Source: Comamonadaceae bacterium (lineage in GTDB: Bacteria; Pseudomonadota; Gammaproteobacteria; Burkholderiales; Burkholderiaceae_C). Taken from it: a stretch of 64,000 nt of DNA. The notes under the pieces were generated by a model, which ran no database searches, was not told where the DNA came from, and was given only the letters and a program-made list of their open reading frames with translations. Below, piece after piece: positions 27,766 through 39,569 of this stretch. The DNA lies in the NCBI GenBank assembly GCA_947476465.1, contig CANJQN010000007.1, positions 62,001 through 126,000 of the forward strand, in the 5' to 3' direction. Positions within the stretch are counted from its first letter, which is position 1. Every line of letters starts with the position of its first letter. The translations under genes and the position numbers were made by a program.

Positions 27766-29178
27766 ATGATGCTGTATGTCTCCACCCGCGGCCATGCGGA
27801 TCGAAAGCGATTCTGCGAGATCCTTCTCGAAGGCCTGGCACCCGACGGCGGCCTGTACCTGCCCGAGCGCTACCCGCAGGTCGACGACGCCACGCTCACC
27901 CGCTGGCGCGCGCTGCCCTACCACGCGCTGGCCTTCGAGATCCTCTCGCTCTACATCGACGACATCCCGGCCGATGACCTGAGCGCGCTGTGCCGCAAGA
28001 CCTATACCGAAAAGGTGTTCGGCACCCCCGAGATCGTGCCGCTCAAACCGCTGGAAGACGGCCTGTGCCTCCAAGCCCTGTCCAACGGCCCCACGCTGGC
28101 CTTCAAGGACATGGCCATGCAGCTGCTGGGCAACCTGTTCGAATACGAGCTGGCGCGGCGCGGCCAAGAACTCAACATCCTGGGCGCCACCTCCGGCGAC
28201 ACCGGCAGCGCGGCCGAGTACGCCATGCGTGGCAAAAAGGGCGTGCGCGTGTTCATGACCTCGCCACAGGGCCGCATGAGCCCGTTCCAACAGGCCCAGA
28301 TGTTCAGCCTGCAAGATGCCAACATCCACAACATCGCCATCGAAGGCGTGTTCGACGACTGCCAGGACATCGTCAAGGCCGTCTCCAATGACCTGGCGTT
28401 CAAGCGCAAGTGGCGCATCGGCACGGTCAACTCCATCAACTGGGCGCGCCTCATGGCCCAGGTGGTCTACTACTTTGCGGGTTACTTCCAGGCCACCAAG
28501 AGCAACGCCGACAAGGTGAGCTTCACCGTGCCCTCGGGCAATTTCGGCAACATCTGCGCCGGCCATGTGGCCCGCATGATGGGCCTGCCCATCGCCGCGC
28601 TGGTGGCCGCCACCAACGAGAACGACGTGCTCGACGAGTTCTTTCGCACCGGGGTCTACCGGGTGCGCGGCGGCGCCGACACGTTCGAGACTTCCAGCCC
28701 GTCGATGGACATCTCCAAGGCCAGCAATTTCGAGCGCTTTGTGTTCGACCTGCTGGGCCGCGATGGTGCCAAGGTCACGGCCCTGTTCGGCGACGAACTG
28801 GCCCGCGCGGGCCGCTTCGACCTGTCGGCCCGGTTGGGTGAGGTGCGCGATCGTTATGGCTTCGCCAGCGGCCGCAGCACCCACGCCGACCGCTTGGCGA
28901 CCCTCCGCGACACCTGGGACCGCTTTGGCGTGATGATCGACACCCACACCGCCGACGGCCTGAAGGTCGCGCGTGAACAAAAGCAGCCGGGTGTGCCGAT
29001 GATCGTGCTGGAGACCGCGCTGCCGATCAAGTTCGCCGCCACCATCGTTGAAGCGCTGGGCCGCGAGCCGCAGCGCCCCGCTCAGTTCGAGGGCATCGAG
29101 CTGCTGCCCAAGCGCGTCACGCTGCTGCCGGCCGACGCCGGCAGGGTCAAGGACTACATCGCGGCGCACTGCGGCTGA
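27766..29178 (+). CDS. thrC: Threonine synthase
   Basis: The 470-residue product starts MMLYVSTRGHADRKRFCEILLEGLAPDGGLYLPE in family style; the first or second ATG could be used. It converts O-phosphohomoserine to threonine with PLP. The PLP lysine lies in TLAFKDMAMQLLGNL; ILGATSGDTGSAAEYAM binds phosphate; VPSGNFGNICAGHVARMMGLPI follows. The 78-base gap after hom contains GC-rich hairpins (around 27720-27760) but no clear terminator tail. Confidence 0.97.
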   Translation: MMLYVSTRGHADRKRFCEILLEGLAPDGGLYLPERYPQVDDATLTRWRALPYHALAFEILSLYIDDIPADDLSALCRKTYTEKVFGTPEIVPLKPLEDGLCLQALSNGPTLAFKDMAMQLLGNLFEYELARRGQELNILGATSGDTGSAAEYAMRGKKGVRVFMTSPQGRMSPFQQAQMFSLQDANIHNIAIEGVFDDCQDIVKAVSNDLAFKRKWRIGTVNSINWARLMAQVVYYFAGYFQATKSNADKVSFTVPSGNFGNICAGHVARMMGLPIAALVAATNENDVLDEFFRTGVYRVRGGADTFETSSPSMDISKASNFERFVFDLLGRDGAKVTALFGDELARAGRFDLSARLGEVRDRYGFASGRSTHADRLATLRDTWDRFGVMIDTHTADGLKVAREQKQPGVPMIVLETALPIKFAATIVEALGREPQRPAQFEGIELLPKRVTLLPADAGRVKDYIAAHCG

Positions 29179-29219
29179 ATCTCGCCACAATCGGCGAGGG
29201 AAACGATGAAAACCTCTCC

Positions 29220-30458
29220 ATGAACGCACCCCGCGCCCCGCTGCGCCCGCTCGATGAGGCGCTGGACGAGCTGCTGTCGCAGGCCCGGCCGCTCGCCGGC
29301 AGCGAAAGCGTCTCGACCTTCGATGCCGATGGCCGCGTCCTCGTGCGCGAGTCCCTGTCGGCCCTGCAGGTGCCGCCGCAGGACAACAGTTCCATGGACG
29401 GCTATGCGGTGCGCAGCGCCGAGGCCGCGCAGGCCGTGCTGGCCGGCCTGCCGGTGCCGGTGAGCCAGCGCATTGCGGCCGGCAGCGCCGGCGAGCCGCT
29501 GGCGCCTGGCACGGCGGCGCGCATTTTCACCGGCGCACCGGTGCCGGCCGGCGCCGACGCCATCGTGATGCAGGAAGACACCGAAGCGGCGGGCGAGGGC
29601 CGGGTGCGCCTGTTGCGCGCCCCGCAGCCCGGCCAGTGGATCCGCCGCAGCGGCGAAGACGTCACCCGCGGTGCCGTGGTGCTGCAGGCCGGCGAGCGGC
29701 TGTCGCCCGCCTCGCTGGGCCTGGCTGCCAGCATCGGCCTGGACCGTCTCGACGTGGCCCGCCGCCCGCGCGTGGCGCTGTTCTCCACGGGGGACGAGCT
29801 GGTGATGCCTGGCCAGGTGCCGCCCGAGCGCATGGCGCCGGGCGCCATCTACAACTCCAACCGCTTCTTCCTGCGCAGCCTGCTGCTGCGCCTGGGCTGC
29901 GAGGTGAGCGACCTGGGCATCGTGCCCGACCAGCGCGAGGCCACCGTGCGGGCGCTGCGCGAGGCCTCTGCGGCGCATGACCTGATCCTCACGAGCGGCG
30001 GCGTGTCGGTGGGCGAGGAAGACCACGTCAAGCCCGCTGTGCAGCAGCTGGGCAGCCTGGCGCTGTGGCAGATCGCGATCAAGCCCGGCAAGCCCTTTGC
30101 GTACGGGCAGGTGGGCGCCGCGCATTTCATCGGCCTGCCGGGCAATCCGGTCTCCAGCTTCGTCACCTTCCTGCTGTTGGTGCGGCCGTTCTTGCTGCGG
30201 CTTCAGGGCGCCTCGCGGGTGGCGCCGGCGCCTATTCAACTGCCCTCCGGCTTCGACTGGCCGCGCCCTGACCGGCGCCGCGAGTTCCTGCGGGTGCGCC
30301 GGTCGGACGATGGTTCGCTCGCGCTGTTTCCCAATCAAAGTTCGGGTGTGCTGACCTCGGCGGTTTGGGGCGATGGGCTCGTCGACAACCCGCCAGGCCA
30401 AGCCATCCGGCGCGGCGATCTTGTCGCGTTCACGCCGTTTTCGGAGCTGTTGTCATGA
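29220..30458 (+). CDS. moeA: Molybdopterin molybdenumtransferase MoeA
   Basis: The 412-residue product starts MNAPRAPLRPLDEALDELLSQ. MoeA inserts molybdate into adenylylated molybdopterin. Typical motifs are VPPQDNSSMDGYAVRS, IFTGAPVPAGADAIVMQED, FSTGDELVMPG and the MoCF-domain LTSGGVSVGEEDHVK followed by GKPFAYGQVG and GLPGNPVSSFVTF. Its stop overlaps the moaD start in an ATGA. The moeA-moaD-moaE order places cofactor synthesis genes in one operon. Confidence 0.96.
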   Translation: MNAPRAPLRPLDEALDELLSQARPLAGSESVSTFDADGRVLVRESLSALQVPPQDNSSMDGYAVRSAEAAQAVLAGLPVPVSQRIAAGSAGEPLAPGTAARIFTGAPVPAGADAIVMQEDTEAAGEGRVRLLRAPQPGQWIRRSGEDVTRGAVVLQAGERLSPASLGLAASIGLDRLDVARRPRVALFSTGDELVMPGQVPPERMAPGAIYNSNRFFLRSLLLRLGCEVSDLGIVPDQREATVRALREASAAHDLILTSGGVSVGEEDHVKPAVQQLGSLALWQIAIKPGKPFAYGQVGAAHFIGLPGNPVSSFVTFLLLVRPFLLRLQGASRVAPAPIQLPSGFDWPRPDRRREFLRVRRSDDGSLALFPNQSSGVLTSAVWGDGLVDNPPGQAIRRGDLVAFTPFSELLS

Positions 30459-30703
30459 AGGTCCAGCTTCGTTACTTTGCCTCCATCCGTGAAGCGCTGG
30501 GCCCGGGCGAGACGCTGGATAGCCGGGCCGCCACGCTGGGCGCACTGCGCGACGAACTGATCGCCCGCGGCGGCGAGCATGCGCAGGCCCTGGCCCGCGG
30601 CAAGGCCCTGCGCATGGCGCTCGATCAGGTCATGGCCGACGACTCTGCACCACTGCGCGACGGCTCTGAGGTGGCTTTCTTTCCACCGGTCACGGGGGGC
30701 TGA
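30455..30703 (+). CDS. moaD: Molybdopterin synthase sulfur carrier subunit MoaD
   Basis: The 82-residue ubiquitin-fold protein starts MKVQLRYFASIREALGPGE and ends FFPPVTGG. The C-terminal Gly-Gly is thiocarboxylated and donates sulfur to precursor Z with MoaE. It starts inside the moeA stop codon and stands 3 bases before moaE, so all three should be co-translated. Confidence 0.95.
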   Translation: MKVQLRYFASIREALGPGETLDSRAATLGALRDELIARGGEHAQALARGKALRMALDQVMADDSAPLRDGSEVAFFPPVTGG

Positions 30704-30706
30704 GCC

Positions 30707-31186
30707 ATGAGCGCGACGCCGAGGGTGGTCGTACAGACCGCGGACTTCGACCTCTGCGCCGAGGTGGCCGCCCTGCGCTCAGGCGATGGCGGCGTCGGTG
30801 CCGTCTGCGCCTTCGTCGGCACGGTGCGTGATCGCAGTGACGGGGCATCGGTCAGCGCGATGGAGCTCGAGCACTACCCCGGCATGACCGAAAAGGCGAT
30901 CGAGGGCATGGTCGACGAGGCCTTTCGTCGCTTCGACATCCGTGCGGCGCGGGTCATCCACCGGGTCGGGCCGCTGGCCGTGGAGGATCAGATCGTGATG
31001 GTGGCGGTCAGCTCGGCGCATCGCAGCGAGAGCTTTCGCGCCTGCGAATTCCTGATGGACTACTTGAAGACCCAGGCGCCGTTCTGGAAGAAGGAGCGCA
31101 CGCCCGAGGGCGAGCGCTGGGTGGATGCGCGGGTCACCGACGATGCGGCGCTGGCGCGGTGGGGGATTGAGGCGCGCAACGGGTGA
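30707..31186 (+). CDS. moaE: Molybdopterin synthase catalytic subunit MoaE
   Basis: The 159-residue product starts MSATPRVVVQTADFDLCAEV. The MoaE core has AVCAFVGTVRDRSDGASVSAMELEHYPGM, split by me as AVCAFVGTVRD and MELEHYPGMTEKAIEGM, then IHRVGPLAVEDQIVMVAV, SAHRSESFRACEFLMDYLK and the catalytic lysine region PFWKKERTPEGERWVDA. It forms the synthase with MoaD. The palindromic element at 31224 follows within 40 bases of the stop. Confidence 0.96.
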   Translation: MSATPRVVVQTADFDLCAEVAALRSGDGGVGAVCAFVGTVRDRSDGASVSAMELEHYPGMTEKAIEGMVDEAFRRFDIRAARVIHRVGPLAVEDQIVMVAVSSAHRSESFRACEFLMDYLKTQAPFWKKERTPEGERWVDARVTDDAALARWGIEARNG

Positions 31187-31223
31187 CGATGGGTCGCGGT
31201 CTCGCGCCGGATGAACGTCGCTC

Positions 31224-31286
31224 CTGGACCCCCGCCTTCGCGGGGGTGACAACCAATGCGTCACCCCCGCGAAGGCGGGGGTCCAG
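31224..31286. repeat. Perfect 27-bp inverted repeat with 9-base spacer (paired palindromic element, copy 2)
   Basis: Arms 31224-31250 and 31260-31286 are exact reverse complements around aaccaatgc. It is a variant of the element at 3330-3390: where that copy has atccccgc/gcggggat inside each arm, this one has acccccgc/gcgggggt, a compensatory change that keeps the pairing. It lies between the convergent genes moaE and tctC. Confidence 0.85.
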
Positions 31287-31331
31287 CCCCAGGCCGAGCG
31301 CCGCGACGGCCCGTGTCGCTCGTTCCCAGCG

Positions 31332-32309
31332 TCACTTAGCCTGAAACCCGCTCGCCTTGATGATCCGATCCCAGGTTTGCGTGTACGTGCGCACCACCCC
31401 CGCGAACTGCGCCTGCGGCTGGTAGCCCACCGTCAGGCCCATGGCCGTGAGCCGCTCGCGCACGTCCGGCATGGCCACCACCCGCTGCAGCGCCTGGCCG
31501 AAGCGCTCGGTCACCGCCGCCGGTGTACCGGCCGGGGCGAACACGCCGTAGTAGGGCAGGTCGTCCAGGTTGGCAAAGCCCAGTTCCGTGAAGGTGGGAA
31601 CGTCCGGCAGCAGCGCCTGGCGCTTGTCGCCGATGACGGCCACCACGCGCAGCTTGCCGGCGCGGTGGTTTTCGATGAAGTCGGGAATCGAACCCACCCC
31701 GGCCTTGATCTGGTTGCCCAGCATGTCGGCGATCATGGGCGCGCTGCCGCGGTAGGGCGCGGCCTGCAGGTCCAGCTTGTACTTCTGGCCGATGAGCCCG
31801 ACCAGAAACTCCGGGATCGACCCGGGCGCCGGAACGCCGATGGTGTCCTTGCCGCCGGCCGCCTGCACGGCGCTCACATACTCCTGGAGCGACCGCGCCG
31901 GGGTGCCGCCCGAAATCGCCAGGGCGTTGGCGAAGGTGGCAAAGCCGGCGACCGAAATGAAGTCGGTGGCCGGATCGAAGCCGGCATTTCGGGTCACCAG
32001 CGGCAGGATCGAGATGGAATGGTCGTGACTGAGGAAATACGTGTTTCCGTCGGGGGCCGCCGCCTTGAGCGCCTGCGCGGCGATCTGGCCGCCGGCACCG
32101 GCGCGGTTTTCCACCACCACCGGCACGCCCAGCACGTCCTTGAGCTTGTCTGCCAGGGCCCGCGCGATGGCGTCGGTGCCGCCGCCAGGCGGAAAGCCCA
32201 CCAAGAGGCGGATCGGCGTGGCTGTCTGGCTCCAGGCGGGCAGGCCGGTGGCGGCCAGGGCAAGGGCGGCAAGCAGGGCGCGGCGGGAGGTCAGGGGCGA
32301 GCGGGTCAT
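31332..32309 (-). CDS. Bug/TctC family tripartite tricarboxylate transporter substrate-binding protein
   Basis: The 325-residue product starts MTRSPLTSRRALLAALALAATGLPAWSQ in outline: an arginine-rich start, a hydrophobic stretch and an AWS-Q cleavage site, a clear signal peptide. The mature protein begins with TPIRLLVGFPPGGGTDAIARALA and ENRAGAGGQIAAQAL, the ligand-binding motifs of the Bug family. Such periplasmic receptors feed TctAB transporters; no membrane partner is next to it, a common orphan state in Burkholderiales. The ligand cannot be told from sequence. Confidence 0.9.
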   Translation of the reverse strand: MTRSPLTSRRALLAALALAATGLPAWSQTATPIRLLVGFPPGGGTDAIARALADKLKDVLGVPVVVENRAGAGGQIAAQALKAAAPDGNTYFLSHDHSISILPLVTRNAGFDPATDFISVAGFATFANALAISGGTPARSLQEYVSAVQAAGGKDTIGVPAPGSIPEFLVGLIGQKYKLDLQAAPYRGSAPMIADMLGNQIKAGVGSIPDFIENHRAGKLRVVAVIGDKRQALLPDVPTFTELGFANLDDLPYYGVFAPAGTPAAVTERFGQALQRVVAMPDVRERLTAMGLTVGYQPQAQFAGVVRTYTQTWDRIIKASGFQAK

Positions 32310-32528
32310 GGCGGAGTGCTTTGAGGTTGAAATGCCGGCGGCAGGCCAGCAAGGCCTGCTGAGAATACTGGAAGCCAGTCGCGCCGCCCACCTGCCAGCC
32401 CGGCAGTTGCGCCATGTTGAGGCATTTCGCACGCGCGAACCTTGACGCGCATCAAGTGCGGCCTTGCCGGACAAGCCTTGAAATCGCGGGGGCAAGCCTA
32501 AGCTGCGAGTCAACACGGAGCATCACCC

Positions 32529-35153
<2,625 letters not shown>

Positions 35154-35180
35154 CCGCCTGACGCGCCGTCACGCCGCCCC

Positions 35181-35530
35181 TCATGGGCGGCGCGGCGCCG
35201 GGGCCGGATCGCCGCCGGGCGGCGCCAGCGCAGGCTCAGGCGCCGCCGCCAGGCGCACCTTGCCCGTGGGGCACAAGGCGTTCGCGGCAGATTGCCCCGC
35301 ACGCAGTCCAGTTCTTCCTCGGGCGTGGCCGGGCGCGCCGAGATCAGCCGGGCCCGTTCGCCAAACAATTCCCGCAACTCGGCGCGAAGCCGCGCCTGTG
35401 CATCGGCCTGCTCAGGGAGCGCCTTGAGCCAGTGGCGCGTGCGGCCGTCCCATGGGTCCTCGACGGCCCACACCTGCCTGCGCTTGAAGAAGGTCACCAC
35501 GGTCGTGCTTGGCGTCTCAGTATGGAACAA
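35181..35530 (-). pseudogene. Small conserved hypothetical gene disrupted by an apparent one-base frameshift
   Basis: Reading from the complement of 35530 (TTG; GTG at 35500 or 35497 also possible) gives a protein-like sequence, VVTFFKRRQVWAVEDPW then WLKALPEQADAQARLRAELRELFGERARLI and ARPATPEEELDCVRGNLPR. At about 35278-35286 this frame turns into Arg-rich nonsense that overlaps clpB. The neighbouring frame continues with NALCPTGKVRLA and ends at a TGA (35181-35183), a sensible tail just before the clpB stop. One missing base would explain this. It may be a sequencing error or a real mutation. Function unknown. Confidence 0.55.
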
Positions 35531-35556
35531 TATAAGGTCACGTCCTCGCTGCCTAT

Positions 35557-35886
35557 ATGCCCCATCCGCCCACCATCGACCTCGAAGCCCTGCGCGCGGC
35601 GGCGCATGAAGCCTGCGCCCTGCTCAAGGTGCTGTCCAACCCCGACCGGCTGATGCTGCTGTGCGAGTTGGCCCAAGGGGAGCGTAACGTCGGCGAACTC
35701 CAGGAGGCTGTGGGTGTGGTGCAGCCTACCTTGTCGCAGCAGCTGGGTGTGTTGCGAGAAGAAAACCTGGTGCAGACCCGGCGCGACGGCAAGAACATCT
35801 ACTACCGCCTGGCGAGCGGTCCGGCGCTGGCCGTCATGGAAGTGCTGTACCAGCAGTACTGCGTGCCCTCCAGGGGCCGCAAATGA
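35557..35886 (+). CDS. ArsR/SmtB family transcriptional regulator
   Basis: The 109-residue product starts MPHPPTIDLEALRAAAHEACALLKVLSNPDRLMLLCEL in outline. The winged helix-turn-helix includes ALLKVLSNPDRLMLLCEL, NVGELQEAVGVVQPTLSQQL and REENLVQTRRDGKNIYYRLA. It lacks the metal-binding ELCVCDL motif of ArsR and SmtB; the sequence is closer to BigR-like members. A Cys lies at residue 20 and near the end, so thiol or sulfide sensing is possible. Its stop overlaps the start of the MFS gene, so it likely controls that transporter. Confidence 0.88.
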   Translation: MPHPPTIDLEALRAAAHEACALLKVLSNPDRLMLLCELAQGERNVGELQEAVGVVQPTLSQQLGVLREENLVQTRRDGKNIYYRLASGPALAVMEVLYQQYCVPSRGRK

Positions 35887-37100
35887 GCGCAGCGGTCCCG
35901 GTCGCCCTGCGCCAGGATGCCGGCGTCATCGGTCTTGTCGGCGTGGCCCACATGATCAGTCACTTCAGCCAGTTGCTGCTGGCGCCGCTGTTTCCCTGGC
36001 TCAAGGACGCCTTCGGGGTGAGCTACACCCAGCTCGGACTGGTCATGACAGTGTTCTTCGTCGTCTCCTGCGCCGTGCAGGCGGCCTCCGGCTTCGTGGT
36101 GGACCGCCATGGCCCCAGGCCCGTGCTCCTGGGCGGCCTGGCCCTGCTGGCCGTGGCCGCCTTCGGCTTCGCCAGCGCGCCAAGCTACACGGCCCTGCTC
36201 GGCTGGGCCGTGGTGGCGGGTGTCGCCAACGGCGTCTTCCATCCGGTCGACTACACCCTGATCAACCGTCGCGTCAGTGCGGCCCGGCTGGGTCATGCGT
36301 ACAGCTTCCACGGCATCGCCGGCAGCCTTGGTTGGGCCCTGGCGCCGGCGATGCTGGTACCCCTGGCGATCGCGTTTTCCTGGCGCGTGGCCCTGGTGGC
36401 GGCCGGTGTGCTGGTCTGTGCGGTACTGCTGCTGATGTGCCTCAACCGTGATCGTCTGCTGCTGGCGCCGGTCGCCATCAAGGCCGGTGCGGCAGTGACC
36501 GATGTCGGTCTGGCCTTTCTGCGGATTCCCGCGGTGTGGGCGTGCTTCTGGTTCTTCATGTGTTTTGCGATGGTGATGGCCGGGGTGCAGGCTTTCGCGC
36601 CACTGGCCGCGGGCCAACTGCATGGCGTGCCGGCCGGCTTGGTCGCCCTGTGCGTCACGGTCTATATGGTCTGCAGCGCGGGGGGGATGGTGGTGGGCGG
36701 CTTTCTCGCGTCCGACCCGTCGCGGTGCGAGCGCGTCGTCGCGGGGGGTGTGGGTGGCGCCGCGGTGGTGGCCGCGATCATCGGCTTTGCGCCTGTGCCG
36801 GCACTGGCGGTGCCAGTGCTGTTCGGGGTCATGGGACTGGCGGCCGGGCTGGCCGGCCCCTCGCGCGACCTGCTGGTCAAACGCTCCACGCCGGTGAACG
36901 CATCGGGGCGGGTCTACGGCGTCGTGTATTCGGGGCTGGACATCGGCCAGGCCGTGGCGCCGGTGATCTTCGGCGTGCTGATGGACCGCCAGCAATACCA
37001 GGGCGTGTGGATCGCCCTGATCGTGCTTCAGTTGCTGCTGATCGTGAGCGGATTCCAGATCAGCTCGGTGCGCCGCACGCCGGCCGCCGTGACCGCCTGA
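35883..37100 (+). CDS. MFS transporter (fosmidomycin resistance-like group)
   Basis: The 405-residue product starts MSAAVPVALRQDAGVIGLVGVAHMISHFSQLLLAPLFPWLK in outline and has about 12 hydrophobic segments. VAHMISHFSQLLLAPLFP and FHPVDYTLINRRVSAARLGHAYSFHG resemble the Fsr-like group of major facilitators. The motif FVVDRHGPRPVLLGGLAL after helix 2 matches the MFS motif A. Its ATG overlaps the stop of the ArsR-type regulator (ATGA), so expression is coupled to it. Substrate unknown. Confidence 0.88.
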   Translation: MSAAVPVALRQDAGVIGLVGVAHMISHFSQLLLAPLFPWLKDAFGVSYTQLGLVMTVFFVVSCAVQAASGFVVDRHGPRPVLLGGLALLAVAAFGFASAPSYTALLGWAVVAGVANGVFHPVDYTLINRRVSAARLGHAYSFHGIAGSLGWALAPAMLVPLAIAFSWRVALVAAGVLVCAVLLLMCLNRDRLLLAPVAIKAGAAVTDVGLAFLRIPAVWACFWFFMCFAMVMAGVQAFAPLAAGQLHGVPAGLVALCVTVYMVCSAGGMVVGGFLASDPSRCERVVAGGVGGAAVVAAIIGFAPVPALAVPVLFGVMGLAAGLAGPSRDLLVKRSTPVNASGRVYGVVYSGLDIGQAVAPVIFGVLMDRQQYQGVWIALIVLQLLLIVSGFQISSVRRTPAAVTA

Positions 37101-37145
37101 GCGGCCTCGCCCCAAGGCGCTCGCCGGCGGCGTATCCTCGCGCCC

Positions 37146-38798
37146 ATGTACGCGCCATATTTCGGGCTCCGACAAGCGCCTTTCTCGATCGCGCCGGACC
37201 CACGCTACCTGTTCATGAGCGAGCGCCACCGCGAGGCACTGGCGCACCTGCTGTATGGCGTGTCCTGCGGCGGCGGCTTCGTGCTGCTGACCGGCGAGAT
37301 CGGCACCGGCAAGACGACGGTGTGCCGCTCGTTCCTGGAGCAGGTTCCGCCGGACTGTGACCTTGCCTACATCTTCAACCCCAAGCTGACCGCGTTGGAG
37401 CTGCTGCAGTCGATCTGCGAAGAGTTCCACGTCCCCTTGCCGCCGCGCGAGGGCGTTGCACGAACCGTCAAGGACTACATCGACCCGCTCAACACCTTCT
37501 TGCTGCAGGCGCACGCCCGTGGCCGCAACAGCGTTTTGATCATCGACGAAGCGCAGAACCTAGCGCCTGAGGTGCTGGAGCAGCTGCGCCTGTTGACCAA
37601 CCTGGAGACCAACGAGCGCAAGCTGCTGCAGATCATCCTGATCGGGCAGCCCGAGCTGCGCGACATGCTGGCGCGCCCCGAACTGGAGCAGCTGGCGCAA
37701 CGCGTGATCGCACGCTATCACCTGCTGCCGCTCAATGCGCGGGAGACCGCGCAGTACGTGCGCCACCGGCTGGACATCGCGGGCCTGAGCCGCGTCGGAC
37801 CCTTCGAGCGCCGCGCCATCCGGCGCATCCACCGGCTGGCGCGGGGCAATCCGCGCCGCATCAACCTGCTGTGCGACCGCGCGCTGCTGGGGGCCTTTGC
37901 CCGCTCGCGCGGTAATGTCAATGTCGACACGGTCAATGAGGCCGCACGCGAAGTGTTTGGCGAGCGGCCCGCACGGTCGCGGACCCGGCTCGCGGTCATC
38001 GGCGGCGCCGCTGTGATGGGGGTCGGGGCGGTGATGCTGGCGCTGTATGCCGTCAGTGGAACACGCTGGGGGGGTGGCCCGACGGCCCTGGCCCTGATGC
38101 CCCTTTCATCGCTTGGCGTCGCACCGCCGCCGGACGCATCGGCTTCGGACATCGCACGGGCGACGGTGCGCCCGGCCGGGGTCACGCCGGCTGTTCCCGC
38201 CACCGCCGGGCCGGTCCGGCTGCTGAGCGAGCTGGATCTGGCCTGGCGCGAACTTTCGGGCCTGTGGCAGGTGGAGCTTCCCGAACGCGGCGCCGCATGT
38301 TCCCTGCTGGCCGACCACGACCTGCAGTGCTTCAACCGCAGCCTTGGCCTGCCGCTGATTCGCGCGTTGAACCGCCCCGGTATCGTGACGCTCGACGCGC
38401 CGGGTGCGGCGCCGTCTTATGCCTTGCTGGTGCGTCTGACCGACGACAGCGCCACCCTGCGGGCCGCTGGCACCGAACAGACCGTGACGCTGCGCGCGCT
38501 GGCAGCACGCTGGAAGGGTGATTTCGCCACGATTTGGCGCGTGCCGCCGGGCTACACCGGAAGTCCCGAGGACGGCTGGCGTGGCCCGGTGCTGAGCTGG
38601 GCCGCCACGCAGCTGGCCGACGGCAATGCCAAGGCGCGCGCCGATATGGTTCGCTCGGGCAAGGAAATGCGCGAGCGCCTGCGCACCTTCCAGGTGGCGC
38701 AGGGCCTGCCGGCCACCGGCACGCTCACGCCGCTGACCTACATGCAACTCAATCGCGCGGCCGATGTCGACGAGCCGCGCTTGATCACGCAACCCTGA
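37146..38798 (+). CDS. gspA: GspA/ExeA-like ATPase with peptidoglycan-binding domain
   Basis: The 550-residue product starts MYAPYFGLRQAPFSIAPDPRYLF, the classic ExeA N terminus. ExeA with ExeB remodels peptidoglycan for assembly of the type II secretion secretin. AAA domain: Walker A LLTGEIGTGKTTVCRSFL (about 48-65), Walker B SVLIIDEAQNLAPEVLEQLRLL. One membrane segment follows (about 281-304, LAVIGGAAVMGVGAVMLALYAV), then a periplasmic region ending in a peptidoglycan-binding-like fold (RLRTFQVAQGLPATGTLTPLTYMQL). No other gsp genes are near. Confidence 0.9.
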   Translation: MYAPYFGLRQAPFSIAPDPRYLFMSERHREALAHLLYGVSCGGGFVLLTGEIGTGKTTVCRSFLEQVPPDCDLAYIFNPKLTALELLQSICEEFHVPLPPREGVARTVKDYIDPLNTFLLQAHARGRNSVLIIDEAQNLAPEVLEQLRLLTNLETNERKLLQIILIGQPELRDMLARPELEQLAQRVIARYHLLPLNARETAQYVRHRLDIAGLSRVGPFERRAIRRIHRLARGNPRRINLLCDRALLGAFARSRGNVNVDTVNEAAREVFGERPARSRTRLAVIGGAAVMGVGAVMLALYAVSGTRWGGGPTALALMPLSSLGVAPPPDASASDIARATVRPAGVTPAVPATAGPVRLLSELDLAWRELSGLWQVELPERGAACSLLADHDLQCFNRSLGLPLIRALNRPGIVTLDAPGAAPSYALLVRLTDDSATLRAAGTEQTVTLRALAARWKGDFATIWRVPPGYTGSPEDGWRGPVLSWAATQLADGNAKARADMVRSGKEMRERLRTFQVAQGLPATGTLTPLTYMQLNRAADVDEPRLITQP

Positions 38799-38807
38799 GT
38801 AGCCGCC

Positions 38808-39569
38808 ATGTCGTTCATCCTCGATGCGCTGCGGCGCGCCGATGCCCAACGCGAATACCAGGCCGGTGGCGGCTTGCATGCGCAGGCCATTGCGCTGCCG
38901 GACGATGATCCCTCAGCGCCACGCTGGCCGACCCGTTCACTGGTGCTGGCCGCGGTGCTCGCCGCCACGGTGGCGGCGGCCATGCTGCTGATGTGGCTGC
39001 GGCCAGCGCTGCGTATGGGGCCGGTCACGCCGGTTGCAACGGCCGCGCCGACGTTGGCGCCAGTCTCCACGGTGGCCGCCCCGGCGCCGTCGGGGCCGGC
39101 CGATGCGGTGCTGCCGCCGCCGACCGCGGTCGCGCAGACCAGCGCGGCACCGGCCATCCGAAGCAGCCGGCGTCGGCCGCCTGAACTGGCGTCGACTGGG
39201 CCGGCGGCTGCGGGCGAAGCGGCAAACGACGCTACGGCCGACGTGCCGCCGCCGAGCGCGGCGCGCACGATGCCCTTGCCAGCGACCGCACCGCCAACCG
39301 CACCGCCAACCGCGATGCCGGCAGGAACGCCGGCCACAACGCCAGTCACAACGCCGCCCGCGCGCTCGAGCGCCTTGCCACCGGGCGCGCCGCGTGCCGT
39401 CGTGAGCGGCGGTGTGTTTTCTCAGAACGCCGCGAGCCGCATGGTCATCGTCAACGGCCAGGTGTTCGGCGAAGGAGCCGAACCGGTCGCGGGCGTCACC
39501 ATCGAGCAGATCGCGCCGAATCGCGCGGTGCTTCGCTACCAGGGGCAGCGCTACACCGTGAACTACTGA
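38808..39569 (+). CDS. gspB: GspB/ExeB-like general secretion protein
   Basis: The 253-residue product starts MSFILDALRRADAQREYQAGG, the typical GspB cytoplasmic stub. A membrane anchor lies at about residues 45-63. A long Ala/Pro/Thr-rich periplasmic linker leads to the conserved C-terminal domain: VVSGGVFSQNAASRMVIVNGQ, then EGAEPVAGVTIEQIAPNRAVLRY and YTVNY. It is the partner of GspA in secretin insertion; the genes are separated by 9 bases. Confidence 0.88.
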   Translation: MSFILDALRRADAQREYQAGGGLHAQAIALPDDDPSAPRWPTRSLVLAAVLAATVAAAMLLMWLRPALRMGPVTPVATAAPTLAPVSTVAAPAPSGPADAVLPPPTAVAQTSAAPAIRSSRRRPPELASTGPAAAGEAANDATADVPPPSAARTMPLPATAPPTAPPTAMPAGTPATTPVTTPPARSSALPPGAPRAVVSGGVFSQNAASRMVIVNGQVFGEGAEPVAGVTIEQIAPNRAVLRYQGQRYTVNY

